Assembly (NCBI GenBank): GCA_001970955.1
Contig: MPUH01000011.1
Span: 115,482-179,481, forward strand
Direction of reading: 5' to 3'
From: Stentor coeruleus
Lineage: Eukaryota; Ciliophora; Heterotrichea; Heterotrichida; Stentoridae
Length of the DNA: 64,000 nt
The position numbers were made by a program, and so were the translations under genes. The notes beneath the pieces are model-generated. The model was not told the DNA's origin, made no database searches, and saw only the letters and a list, made by a program, of their open reading frames with translations. This document shows, piece by piece, positions 1-11,207 of this stretch (position 1 is its first letter; every line of letters begins with the position of its first letter).

Positions 1-727
1 CGCAAGGACTGGAAATCTTAATCTTTGTAAACTTCTTGTATCGAAATTGGCTAATATTCATGTAAAAAATGTATGATCAATATAGAGTACTGGGAATAAT
101 GCTTTTTTAATTGCATGTAATCATGATCATTTTGATATTTCTGACTATTTGATTGTAAATGGAGGTAAACTTGAATCAGCAGATAACAAGTAACCATTAC
201 TTAGAGGAGCAAACGCAATCCATCATGCAATCAAAGAAGGTAAAGTTCAGAAAATAGTTCGATTAACTCAAATGGGTATATCTGTAAATTTATCAGATAA
301 CAAAAAGAAAACTCCTTTACACTATGCGGCAAAAAGTGGGGATATTGCAATGGCTGACTTGCTTATAAGACTTGGTGCAGATGCAAATGCCTTAGATTAT
401 AAAGGTAGAAGTCCAGTAGCTTTAGCAGAAGATTATGGAAAAACATATTTTGTAAGCACAATCACATCAATGGGAGCTAAAAAACTAAGAATGATAGTTG
501 GTAAAGAGGAATATAAGCCTGTAACCGAAACAGAAAAAGAGTAAGAAATATATAGCAAAAGCTTAGAAGGGCTATTGAAGAATATTAGTGAAACTGTTGA
601 TAGTACACAGAAATTATATAGAGATTTAAAGGAAACTAATAAAATGCTAGACCCTGTAAGTCTTGATTTTAATTCAAGTTTCAAGTGTAAACAAGATACT
701 TCGTTTTTAAGCATACCTTATTGTTAA
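1..727 (+). CDS. Ankyrin-repeat protein, 5' end missing
   Basis: The gene enters the window already open and ends at TAA 725-727. Three 15-nt introns must be removed: 71-85, 190-204 and 541-555. The spliced reading then runs without a stop from base 2. The product has tandem ankyrin-type helices, including a textbook TPLHYAAKSGD repeat followed by LLIRLGADAN and a degenerate repeat around SPVALAEDYG. The last intron lies just before an acidic and basic tail of about 57 residues that ends in SIPYC. Ankyrin repeats mediate protein-protein binding, so no specific partner can be named. An ORF starting at 272 would capture only the middle. The start codon lies left of the window. Family is confident; function is unknown. 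Confidence 0.85.
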
Positions 728-855
728 GATTATACGTTTTTTATAGTATTTTATTAGGTATAAACAATTTTCTAATTAAAACAATTTAGTTGATTTTAAC
801 GTGGTATTTTTTAGATTTTTATTTTGCATAGATTATATATTATATAATCAATATT

Positions 856-1479
856 TTACTTTTTAACAATACCAATATATGAGTTTTTAAGTATAGAATC
901 AGGGTATACCCAAGAATGATATTGATTAAACAATAAAGTCCCATCCTTGCCCGCAGATTTTAAAATCACATCGCCTCCTGGGTGTTTTTTAATATAATCT
1001 GTTATGTCGTACACTTTTTTATTCAAAACAATCCAGCAGTCGTTGCGTTTTTTATGTATTTCAATCTCGGACCAAAGGATTTCCTTTGTTTCCGTGTTGT
1101 TTTCTTCAACTAATTTACAGTTTTTTATAACAAAAAACTGTTTCTTATCAAATTTGTAAGTTCTAATATCGACTATCTGCTTATGCAGTACCTCAGCATA
1201 GCATGGGTTCATGTTTTTTTTTGCATCTGGAGCTCTAATGTATATTAAAGAAAATTTTGAAAATACTATTGTGTCTATGCTGACTATTCTTCCTAATTCA
1301 TTCTATATAAAAAGTACTACAAAATTGATAAAACTTGAGTTAAAGTATTCAAGAAATATATTTCCTAGACTGTCAATGGCGTCTATAATCATTTCTTCTG
1401 ATGTTATATGTGGATTCCACCTTAATTTTATATATCTTTGGCCATAGATAAACTCAAGGAATTGGTCTTGTGATTCCAT
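856..1479 (-). CDS. Cytochrome b5 heme-binding domain protein
   Basis: Two exons, 1479-1318 and 1302-856, are joined over the 15-nt intron 1303-1317 (sense gtactttttatatag) to give 202 aa. The C-terminal ~75 residues are a cytochrome b5 domain. It has WSEIEIHKK, CWIVLNKKVYDIT, the heme-ligand motif HPGG at residues 161-164 and a second ligand His183 in YHSW. Cytochrome b5 domains carry single electrons, usually to desaturases, hydroxylases or reductases. The N-terminal ~110 residues resemble nothing I recognise and there is no obvious membrane anchor, which suggests a soluble protein. Starting at the Met at 1212 would lose the first exon and part of the N-domain. The splice restores an uninterrupted frame to the ATG at 1479. 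Confidence 0.85.
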
Positions 1480-2570
1480 ACTAATATTATTTATACTACA
1501 AATTTAATTATGAGCTAAAATTATGTGCCAAAGGAGATTTTGAAAATGAAGTGATTAGTTGGAAAAATTTTATTGGAGTTTGGGGAGAAAATAGGAAAGG
1601 TATAGATGTTGGGGTATGAGAAATTATTTTATGTGTTAAAATTATAAGAATTTGTTGAAAATTATAGAACTGTATTCTAATTTGACTAAAATGTGTAAGC
1701 ATAAATTGAAATGATATACTTTGATTAAATTTTGTTGCTAATGATCTAACTAAACTTTTCTCTTTATAAATTTATAAACCTTTAAACTTTTCTTTGCTTT
1801 TTGATTTCTTTTACTTTTTTTTGATTTTTTTTTATATAGTATATTGCAATTTTTCTCGTCTTTTGTTAAAGTCGCAAAGTATCTTGCGATTTTTTGTATT
1901 AGTCTGTGAATGGTATACTTCAAGTCATTTTAAAAAAAAATTATTAAAAATATTGGCTCTGTAGATGATAATATTAAGCTCCAGTTTTGATTTTGTTAAT
2001 TATTATGATATCTAGAATTATTAGCACAAAATATCCAATTTGTAAAAGCAAAAAAATATATAAAACAGCTTTAAAATTGCAAATAGCAATAAAATCATTG
2101 CATTTATTTAATTTCAGCTTAATGAGTAATTGAATTCTAACTATTTACGATTCTATAGTATTCATATGAATATTCCTTAAAAATCTAATTTTCCTTCAGA
2201 AATCAAGCCTTTATTTGCATACAATTAACTAAGATAATGTAAAAATACAATCTAATACATATTAAATATCATACATTAAGCAATTCACAAATTCTATTAA
2301 AAGCTTAAACTTAGCCTATTAAACAAAAAGTAATAAAATATTCAATCTTAACTAAACCAGCATAATTTTGTATAAAATCAAGGTTTTTCAACTAGAAAAA
2401 ACATAAAATTCCTTAAAATAGTGATCTTTAAATTAAACTATTTAGTTTACATTATACATATAAACAACAAAATTTATTGCCCATGGAAATGTTTAAAAAT
2501 TCCATATATTTAAGTATAAATATGAAATCTTTGTTGTAATAATTATTACTTAATATAATTAAATTATTAA
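1480..2570. other. Intergenic, AT-rich
   Basis: About 1.1 kb between divergent genes. It contains homopolymer T and A runs (for example around 1800-1840) but no ORF with a convincing codon pattern and no RNA-like GC island. The left third is G-rich on the + strand, as seen upstream of other minus-strand genes. The right part is C-biased, as seen before other plus-strand genes. Confidence 0.6.
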
Positions 2571-2909
2571 ATGAATTTTGATTTACAGCATTATAAAAGA
2601 TCAGCAACAAGCAAACTAATAGATGATTATTTCAAATTGAGACCTTCAATGAAAAGAAAAGTTAGTCATCATCAATCTATAAAACAATCTGAAAATGGGT
2701 CTTCGATTTTAAAAGTTGTCCCTGTATATCGAAAAGGTCCAAGACCTTCAGAACTTTTGCTTAGATATTTAAATGCTGTAACTCCACCAAAGATATCAAG
2801 GATGTCATTAATAAAACATCAACTGCTTATACATGTAAGTTCCTGCACAACAATAACGACTTTAGAAGATAAAATGCATAGAAATAAAAGAAATACTTTA
2901 AAAATTTAG
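2571..2909 (+). CDS. Small hypothetical basic protein
   Basis: An uninterrupted 112-aa ORF starts at an ATG preceded by an AT-rich leader (attaaattattaaATG), like most starts in this window. The product is Lys/Arg/Ser-rich (KRKVSHHQSIKQ, YRKGPRPSELLLRYLNA) with no signal peptide, membrane segment or recognisable domain. It stands alone, more than 1 kb from its neighbours. The local base composition is more coding-like than its flanks. I cannot assign a function. It could also be one exon of a larger or decaying gene. Confidence 0.45.
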   Translation: MNFDLQHYKRSATSKLIDDYFKLRPSMKRKVSHHQSIKQSENGSSILKVVPVYRKGPRPSELLLRYLNAVTPPKISRMSLIKHQLLIHVSSCTTITTLEDKMHRNKRNTLKI

Positions 2910-4918
2910 GTTAATTTATATTGAAAAACTTGATAATTTATATATAGTCTTTGGGTTTTTAAAGATTTATTGTAGTAGGATTACATCATTTAATGTTTAA
3001 CAGAATTATTATTTGATGGTTTTTTAATATGACTGAATAATGGTAAATATGTTAAAATTGCAATAGATAAGAGTATTTTAGTATGTATTTGATTAAATAT
3101 TGATTAAGAAAAGAAAATATTTATTAAAAGGTTATGCTTGTTTTATATATTAGTAAATTTTATATAATAACATTTAAAAGGAATTATTTTCAGAAAGATA
3201 TAATTAATTTTCTATATTAAATCATTAAGACTTAATCATAATCACAGCTTTTAAAATACTTACAATGATTTGTCTAACAAAGAGAAGAGAGCTTTATATG
3301 CATCTTCCAAAGTGAATATAGATGCTAATGAAGGATTTCATGATTTCCTGGAGTATGTCGAAATTTTTGCTGCGTGTGAAAAAGAGCCTAATCAATAAGA
3401 GTTAAATAAGTTCATTTGGCATATATTTTTTTAATTTTGATATCTTAATTATATTATATCTAATATTCAGAGTCAATTAGGAATTAGCATATTCCACAAA
3501 TATTTACAATATTGCTGGATTTCACTTGGCTCATAAGAGTCTCTCAAAAAATTTTCTTATAATCTTCCAATTGCATTTATCACCATTATGGTAATCAAAC
3601 GTGTATATCATATATTTTTTCTAGTATAGTAATAGAAAAACTTTGATTAGATATAAATATTGCCTTAAATTATTGAAGATTTTCTATTTACTGTTAGATT
3701 TTATGATTAATTTTGTTTATATGTAATAAAAGGGTGATATGCTAAGTTTTTTTTTAGAATAGTCTATGATTTATAGAATTTTGATTTGAAATGTTTTATA
3801 AATGTAAAGGAAACGATAAGATTAAAATTGTTAAGGATTTGATTTAAGCCTAAGGTTTAAAAAAACTATAAGACTCACCTATAAAATTTTATTTATTTTC
3901 CAAATGAAAGTTATATATTCTGTATGTATATGCTTTATAAGCTTGCAAATTAACTATTTGATAAATCTGATTAGACAAATTCTTCAACATATTCTTGAGC
4001 CTTTTATATTTGATTTTCTCACAAATTTTCTCTTTTAGCATAAACAAGGCAATTATTGACTCTGCTTTTTTGTGTTTTTAGGTTTCTAAACTTATTAAAT
4101 TTTGCAATTCAAATACTCTTAGTTGAAATTACCTAATTTTCATACATTTCGAAAGTGTATTAAGATTTGATGTAAGAGTAAAACTTTTTTAGGGTTTCTG
4201 ACAAGTTCAGCTGAAGGTATTTTTGCTTCATAAATTTAGAAGCTTTAGAAAATTATTAACAAAATCTATGCACCAAATGTGTATTTCTAGGATTTGTCTT
4301 GTCTGAGTATATTCAAATAAAATAATTTGAAGAAGGTTGATTGTTATACAAAGGTAGTTTTTTATAAAGGGTCTCTAGTACTCTTGTTGGAAATTCACTT
4401 TACATCGACATTATATAAAAATTTTAGTAATTCAAAGATAGCATTACAAGTTTTCAGATCATTTTATTATTATATTTTATCTTAAGTATGATTTTTCTTA
4501 GTTTCTTTATCTATTATCATAATTTCCCTTGAATTCTTTATATATAATAAATTATACACTTGGTTTTATTTATATATATATTTTTTTCAAAGATTATCAT
4601 TTATAAACTTTAATCCAATCTACGTATTTATTTACACACAGATTTTTATTTGTTATAAAAAACTATTTTGATTTAACTTTCTATGATTATAAATAATGTT
4701 TTTTATTATCTGATGAAACTTAAAAATTCAAGAAGTGAAAAAAACATAAATAAGAAAATGAATAGTTTATATGCAATAACATAGTATTAGAATATCAAAT
4801 ATAAACTCTTTATAGATATAGCTTAAATCGATTATTATATATTGTCTAGATTATAAAAAGTTCTTTGGGTTAGGCATTTCGATATAACTAATGGAAAGTT
4901 ATAATTAAAGTGGACCTA
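2910..4918. other. Long intergenic region
   Basis: About 2 kb of AT-rich DNA with poly-T and poly-A tracts. The only coding-like stretch is a short run at 3255-3398, listed separately as a possible gene remnant. Otherwise I see no supported gene, RNA or repeat. Confidence 0.5.
3255..3398 (+). pseudogene. Possible gene remnant
   Basis: This frame is open for 47 codons between TAA 3252-3254 and TAA 3396-3398 and has no ATG. Its residue mix looks coding (SNKEKRALYASSKVNIDA, then FHDFLEYVEIFAACEKE) and its GC is above the surroundings. Beyond the stop another frame stays plausible for a short distance before breaking. This fits an eroded coding sequence or an isolated exon, but the family is not recognisable. 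Confidence 0.25.
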
Positions 4919-5584
4919 ATGGCTAGTATGCATTGTATTGATGAAATTACTCCTGCTAGGATGGCTGCAAGAAAAAAGTGGAAACTAGTTTCTAATACTT
5001 TTAGAGCTATTACCTTATTTAGAACTTGTGATACAAGGACTATGATGGATATAAACGACCTCATACAAGAAGTTAGAAGAAGTCCACTTAAGGAACGACC
5101 AAAAAAGCAAATAACTCTCCTCGAGCAAAAAATTGATGAGCACAAATATCATGAGCAGCTTTTTAGGTACATCCAAAATTCAAGCAAAGAAGACCTCATA
5201 AAAATAAGCGATTTAATAGAAAGTGACCCTAAAAGGTATGCATTAAGTCCTTCACATCCTGACTCTCTAATAAACAAACAATTTCAGGATTCTCGACCTT
5301 TATACGAAGCTTCTAAACTAGGTTACCCCGAAACTGTTAAACTTTTATTAGACCACGGTGCAGATCCTCATCTAAAAAGTGGAAAAAACCTTAAAGAAAC
5401 TCCTCTTGAAGTTGCTGCAAGATGGAGGCATTACATTGTTGTTATAATCTTATTAGAAAATACAGAATGGAACTATAAAGAGCTTCGTAAAGCTTTAAGA
5501 GATACAAGCGACAAAATCCAAGAGTTGCTACAAAATAAAATTAACACTCTTGATAGGGAAAATTGTCAGTGTAAAGTATACTAA
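4919..5584 (+). CDS. Ankyrin-repeat protein
   Basis: Single exon. The ORF stays open upstream to a GTG at 4910, but the first in-frame ATG is 4919 (MASMHC), giving 221 aa. Residues from about 115 form an ankyrin pair: RPLYEASKLGYPETVKLLLDHGADPHLKSG, then ETPLEVAARWRHYIVVIILLENTEW. The N-terminal half is helical and basic, without a known domain. The C-terminus ends in an unusual Cys cluster, CQCKVY. That could be a site for lipid or disulfide modification, but this is inference. Probably a scaffold or adaptor. It is not obviously a duplicate of the ankyrin gene at the window's left edge. Confidence 0.75.
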   Translation: MASMHCIDEITPARMAARKKWKLVSNTFRAITLFRTCDTRTMMDINDLIQEVRRSPLKERPKKQITLLEQKIDEHKYHEQLFRYIQNSSKEDLIKISDLIESDPKRYALSPSHPDSLINKQFQDSRPLYEASKLGYPETVKLLLDHGADPHLKSGKNLKETPLEVAARWRHYIVVIILLENTEWNYKELRKALRDTSDKIQELLQNKINTLDRENCQCKVY

Positions 5585-7457
5585 TTTTAATAAACTATAT
5601 AAAATTCTTAAATTCTGATAGTATTTATAAGATATGAGAATAAAGTTTTGAATATAAGATTATTCAATGATGGGAAGTTTAGTGTTTAATATGAGGTTTT
5701 GAAAATGGGCTTTGTGATGATTAAGATAAGGTTGTTAGGGGGATTTGTCTGCTGATAATATTTTTTGTGTTTTGCTTTTGTGGAATTTTTTGAAGGTTTT
5801 ATTGAGAAACTGATTATGGTATTTAGATTTTGTGTTTGTGTTTGTAAAGAGATTTGATAGAAGGTTGAGGAATTGATTATATTTTATGTACTGGGGAATA
5901 AGGGGATAAGTATTGTTGATAATTCAAAATAAGTGGCGATTTTAACTGGTTGGTAGAGGTATTGAAGAGAAATTTTTATAAAAATTGGGTTTATTTTAGT
6001 GTTCTTATCTCCACCTATAATCTATGTGTGCATATTTGATACCTTTTAACTCATAAGCTAGTATTGGTCCTAAAAACCTCTACACAATGCTCTTAGAAGA
6101 AAAAAACACTTAGTCCTGCTTTTTCAGTAATAGATTTTTTATTTCAATACGATAAAGCATTTATGTATCTATTAATTATCAGCATCATACTATGGAAAAA
6201 GCTTAAAAACATGCTTGAAAAATTCTGGACAATCAAAAAAAGCATTTAAAACTCCTTTTCTTCAATAAACCTTATAATAAACAAATGATTGCAGATTCTT
6301 TTAAAATCTCAGCACTTTTATCTAAATCCTAAAATTTATGAAACTATCCTACATAGAAACATGATAAAATCCTCAAGTCTAAACTCAAACTGCTCTTTTA
6401 ATTTAAAATACAATAGAAAATATGTTATAACAGTAAATCAAAGAACATCCCCACAAAAGATTTTCAAAACCTCAACATTTTTTCAATCATAATTATCATA
6501 GGTAGCTAAAGATACAATTTTCATAATATATTAAGCATTAAGCAAAACCTTTCAGTATTTACAACTTTCTCAGTCATATCAGAATAATATTGTATTGAAT
6601 AAAGACTGTTTAAAAAGGTTACAATATAATAAACAGAGATAAAATCATAAAAACCAAGTGCTTAGGTTAAAATCTCATTTTGATGCTTGTAAAAGTAGTT
6701 AATTAGGTCTTTGATTATCTTTGAGTTATGGGAAAGTAAAAAAGATTAGATATATTAGTAAGATGACCCCTTTTGAGATACACTACTATGCTTTTAAAGG
6801 ATATTCTGTATTTATAGTATTCAAGGAAATGCTCTCTTCTTACAACTTTAATTTGCCAGGCTGTTTTTGAAATTTTGGATATGCACATACTTTATAAGTT
6901 TATAAATAGACTGTAGGCTTTGGATAAGCTTTTTAGTTATTTATTATAATTTTACTATCAATATTTTTTGATTTTTTTTTAGCTAAAGGTTTAAATTATC
7001 TTAAAATATTGTCGATTACTTTTTTTTATATGTAAAAGATTTTGTCAGCTTCACTTGAAAGGTAGTTTTCTTTATGCAATATGTTTGATTCTTCTCTTAT
7101 TTATAATTATAATGAATGTATTGCTAGATATTTTTTAAAAATTATCAATTTTCAAGGTATTAAATGGGATAAATATGAGAATAAAATGTTTTATAATTTT
7201 TGTGTATATTTTCAAGAACAGCTTTTATTTCAAATCCTTTAAGCATTTTATTTTAATATTTTGCAAGCATCCCGTTATTTCCCAAAATCTACATATAAGC
7301 TACTAATAATTCAATAAAAATGGCCTAAAAACCACTATCTTTAACTTCAAAATATCTTTAAAAATATTCCAATATCTAAACATAATATTCAACCATAACA
7401 ACATCTTCATCACCCAAATAAAATCTATAAAATTTTAATAAATCTTCTAACTAAAAT
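5585..7457. other. Long intergenic region with strong strand skew
   Basis: Roughly 1.9 kb. About 5640-5990 is G/T-rich with little C. About 6000-6500 is C-rich with little G, and the remainder is mixed. The ORF at 6289-6492 begins at TTG and its first internal ATG leaves only 43 residues, so I do not accept it as a gene. No RNA-like island or repeat was seen. Confidence 0.55.
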
Positions 7458-8825
7458 TTAATCTTTATCTAAAGTATCTCTATCTATAAATTTTATCGTG
7501 GAGATTTCAGTGAGTTTTCTTTGTTCAAGCCATATATTATTTTCTTTAAAAAATAAAAGCAATATCAACAAACTTACTCCAGTAAACCCAGCTAATATTA
7601 TAAACAACCCTTGATATCCAATTGCTTTAACAAAATAAAATTGAATTAAAAACCCTGTAATAGCCCCTGAGCCAAAACAATAAAATAATACTCCATATAT
7701 TTTCGCTCCCATTCTAAATAGATTTTACACTTTTCCATACATCCTAGCAATAACTGTTGGATATAAACTGAAATGTCCACCTTCACAACAAAGAATTAAA
7801 GATATCCAAATAAGATACAATGCTTTTATACTTGCTATATAATATAAAGTAATTATAAGAGCTGTTTGCAATACTAAAAGAATCCCATAACTAGTTTTAA
7901 ATGATGTTTTATCCATAACTTGTCCCCAAAAGTAACGAAAACTTCCATTAAAAATTGAACCTACTGATCCTACTATTGTTAAAAACTCATCATCATTTAT
8001 TTTATCTTTTCCAAAACTTTTATATGCTGATGCTAAATAAATCCCAGGCATGATCGAGCAAAAACCCATAGCAAAAGTTATCCAAAACAATTTGGTTTTA
8101 ATTCCATCTTTAATACTTGGACATTCATCATTTTTCTGAGACACGACAAACTGTTCAAGTTCGATATTTTTCTTAGGTTTTTTTAATAAACAAATCCCAA
8201 TAATACTTAAAACCAAATAAATCAAAGCAAGCCATCTTAAAGTTGCAGGGAGTTTGTCTGAAATATCAGAATTAAAATATTTGTCCCCATGAAACTTATT
8301 TTCTGGTTTTTTGTTATCTGGATTGATCATTTTTGTCGAGACTAAATTGAATATTGATGATCCAAAGCCGAATCCTGAAATGATAATCCCACTTACCCTT
8401 CCTTTATGATTAGGAAAATGGCTCCAACTACATATAAGAGGAGTTGTGTACTAAATAATAATTACTGTTATACCAACACCAATACCAAATAAAATACCAT
8501 ATACGAGGATATAACCAGCATATGTTGTGATAAATGAAGTAGAAAAAACTGATATGATAAGAATTGAATTGCCCAAAATGACGGTTCTAATTAGAATTTA
8601 CACCCAAGGATTGTATTTTGTTGTTAAATACGAGCCGAAAAGTAAGGAAATTGTAGTCCCGAGAATTTGCAGAGGTAAAATTATGCTGAGATCTTTTAAA
8701 GTAACATTGTGACCTTTACTTTGTAAGTAAGAAGCAATGTAGACACTGATATTCCCTGTTATGTATGTTGTGCCTATAACGATATGTACTAAAAAACCTC
8801 CTGCAAGAGCTAAGTAATAACTCAT
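7458..8825 (-). CDS. Major facilitator superfamily transporter
   Basis: Four exons, 8825-8602, 8586-8466, 8450-7729 and 7713-7458, are joined over 15-nt introns at 8587-8601, 8451-8465 and 7714-7728. The product is 440 aa with about 12 hydrophobic segments. The N-terminal half carries LALAGGFLVHIVIGTTY and glycine-rich helices such as VYGILFGIGVG and GIIISGFGFGSS. A charged central loop (LLKKPKKNIELEQ) separates the two six-helix bundles. This is the MFS layout, and the YLALAGGFLVHI-type start recalls the monocarboxylate/oxalate-formate branch, but the substrate is uncertain. Each intron carries an in-frame stop, so the gene looks like four separate fragments unless spliced. Confidence 0.85.
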
Positions 8826-9288
8826 TATATATAGTCATTGAAGATTAATTTAAAAGCTGATTAATTTTGGAATTATAGATTAAGTAAAGTTTTTATGTTA
8901 TAAAAAGCAATTTGTGAATTGATCTTTTAAATGTGACCTTTTTTGTGCATCCATGAACCATTTTTTGCTATTTTTAATGGATTTTACCTTATGTGGATTT
9001 TTATATTTTTTAGGTGATAAAGATAGGTAAGGATAAAAAAATGTATTTCGCGTTGATTTTGGAAAATAAATAGGCGAAGAAAAGCCTTACTTATACTTTT
9101 ATTAAAAAATATTTTTTAAACCTACTTTGGTTTGTTATAATATTTAAAAAATTCTAAAAAACCCTTTAAATACTTAATAAATATACAATAAAATTTCTAA
9201 AAGCACAATTTTACTTAGCCTCCCACAAAAAAACCTATTTTCTTTAAACTTTAATTATTCTCTTTTATAAACAAAATCTAAGCTTAGC
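8826..9288. other. Intergenic, AT-rich
   Basis: About 460 bp between two minus-strand genes. The 9120-9260 stretch is AT-rich with a cccacaaaaaaacc motif. No gene or RNA is visible. Confidence 0.6.
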
Positions 9289-10887
9289 TTATTTTCCTAT
9301 CTTAACATTGTTTATTGTTTTTTCAAGCATCTCAATCGACTCTTCACAATTTCTTTTAATAATTTCAGTAGAAGTATTCAAGCTTTTAGAGACAAAGTAA
9401 CTGTTTTCAAGCTTTCTTTTAGGGCATTCATCTGAAAATTTTATAGAAAAAGGGGCGATATTACTACGGTTAAGCATTATTCGCCGACAATTCAAGCTTT
9501 TATCCATAGAAAAACTATTTTTATAAGTCTGGATCATGTCGAAAGTATCTGAAAACCGAAAAAAGCGTTTATGTTTTTTCATTCTTTCAATTTTAATCAG
9601 TGTCCTTCTCATTTTCTCCCCTATTTCTGAGTCAATATTAAGGTTTATTGAACTTTGGTATATTATTGTATCGTTTTTATGATCTTTTTTTGTTGATCTT
9701 TTAGGAGTTTCTATAGGAGCTTCAATAACAATCGGCATTCCAGTTGTTATAAAATAATAATCTTCATCTAAAAGGCTTTCTTTTCTTATATGCATTTGTG
9801 GGATATGCTTAATTTCTTTAATTTGCACATGTTTTAGCTTTATTGCTGAAACGTTTAAAAGATTCCATTTTTTGTTTTGATCTCGGATAAACTTACATGA
9901 TAATTCTTCTGCTTTATACATTTTTTTAATGAAGTATTTTTCTAAGAGTTGTTGGCATATTTTCATTGTATTTTGAACATCTGGAAAATTCGTGTTTAAG
10001 CAAGTAACAGCTGATTCATACGAAGAAGACCCTTTAACAATACAATTCTGTATTTTTTTTTCATTTAAGCTCGGTACTAATCTTAAACTATTAAGCCTTT
10101 CTAGCAAAGATTGGGTATTTCCAAACATATTCGAACAAAGCTGAGTTTCTCCCATAGATTTCCTAAAATTCACAGACAACTTAACAGGTGAATCTGTATT
10201 GTTTACAGTACTCATAGATTTTGTAAACCCTTTACCCCTATTATCATTAATTTTATGCAAATTTGTCACAAGGTAATATTTAAATTTTCCTTTCTTATTC
10301 AAAAGCACTTTAAGTACAGATGCTTTATCACTATTAGAATGTGCGAATTTTTGCATTATCCCTGAAGTTGGAATACGATCTTTTATATATTTTTTAGCGT
10401 TTTCAACATCTTTCAAAAGCTCAATGCTTAAATCCTGATTTTTCACAATAAACTCAGGATATGAATGTTTAGATTTTTCTGTATACGAGAAAAGATTAAA
10501 GAACTGATCTAAAACTTTCCCTTCTGTTATATATTCTACTTTACCTAAAGAGTTTGTGTAGATATAACCATAAGGATTTGTAAAGAAAAGTGTTGGGATT
10601 ATTTGCATGTATATCGCCGTTAGATTTGCGACTTTACGTAAATTTTCATAAAAACACGGTATGAAGATTGTACTTGTGCTAGGGGAAATAAGAGATAAAA
10701 CACTTGTAGCTTTTTTATCTTCAATTGTATGAACTTTTTGCTTGAGTGATGAATTATAAAGTTGGTTATATTTAGACAAGCTCTGCATACTCGCTAAGCG
10801 TAGTGTGTTTTTATAATCACTTATCGCTATCTTAAGCTGGTCGATTTCTGATGGGTCTTGAAACGTTGTATCAATCTTGGAATCCAT
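9289..10887 (-). CDS. Hypothetical protein, 532 aa
   Basis: A single intronless ORF from ATG 10887. No domain is recognised with confidence. Residues from about 75 to 130 (MQIIPTLFFTNPYGYIYTNS, then LGKVEYI) vaguely resemble the PAS-like segments found in large ciliate signalling proteins, but this is weak. The rest is charged and helical with several basic stretches (ERMKKHKRFFRFSD). There is no signal peptide and no clear membrane helix. It could be a cytoplasmic signalling or cytoskeletal protein. Its head-to-head neighbour at 11208 is only 320 bp away, so they may share a promoter region. Confidence 0.7.
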   Translation of the reverse strand: MDSKIDTTFQDPSEIDQLKIAISDYKNTLRLASMQSLSKYNQLYNSSLKQKVHTIEDKKATSVLSLISPSTSTIFIPCFYENLRKVANLTAIYMQIIPTLFFTNPYGYIYTNSLGKVEYITEGKVLDQFFNLFSYTEKSKHSYPEFIVKNQDLSIELLKDVENAKKYIKDRIPTSGIMQKFAHSNSDKASVLKVLLNKKGKFKYYLVTNLHKINDNRGKGFTKSMSTVNNTDSPVKLSVNFRKSMGETQLCSNMFGNTQSLLERLNSLRLVPSLNEKKIQNCIVKGSSSYESAVTCLNTNFPDVQNTMKICQQLLEKYFIKKMYKAEELSCKFIRDQNKKWNLLNVSAIKLKHVQIKEIKHIPQMHIRKESLLDEDYYFITTGMPIVIEAPIETPKRSTKKDHKNDTIIYQSSINLNIDSEIGEKMRRTLIKIERMKKHKRFFRFSDTFDMIQTYKNSFSMDKSLNCRRIMLNRSNIAPFSIKFSDECPKRKLENSYFVSKSLNTSTEIIKRNCEESIEMLEKTINNVKIGK

Positions 10888-11207
10888 TATTGCTCATTAT
10901 AATTAGCAAATTTTAAAATACCGAAACTTATCCTAAATTCATAATTAGCCCAAGTGTAAGGCAATATTTCTCTTCTAAATAATTTATATAACCATTCCAG
11001 CATTCCTTGATTCACTAACTTCAATAGATCCTCAAGAACTTATTCCTAACTCTTTGAATACATTAACCTCTAAACCTTAAAATATAATTTCTTATCTTAT
11101 ATTCTATTGAATCAATATCTTAAATACTTAACAAAATCTCTTCATAAAGAAAACCTATACTCTCGATTTCAAAATTTAATCTAATATCAGATATCCAATT
11201 ACAAAAA
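10888..11207. promoter_or_regulatory. Divergent intergenic region
   Basis: A 320-bp shared upstream region of two divergent genes. The right two thirds are C-rich and G-poor on the + strand, the composition seen before most plus-strand genes here. No discrete promoter motif can be assigned by eye. Confidence 0.4.

Noticed and set aside
6289-6492. 67-aa ORF on +
   Set aside because: It begins at TTG, its first ATG leaves 43 residues, and it lies inside the C-rich flank where stop-poor low-complexity frames are expected.
7458-8825. Three separate small membrane proteins
   Set aside because: Removing three 15-nt introns joins them into one 440-aa MFS transporter with preserved frame.
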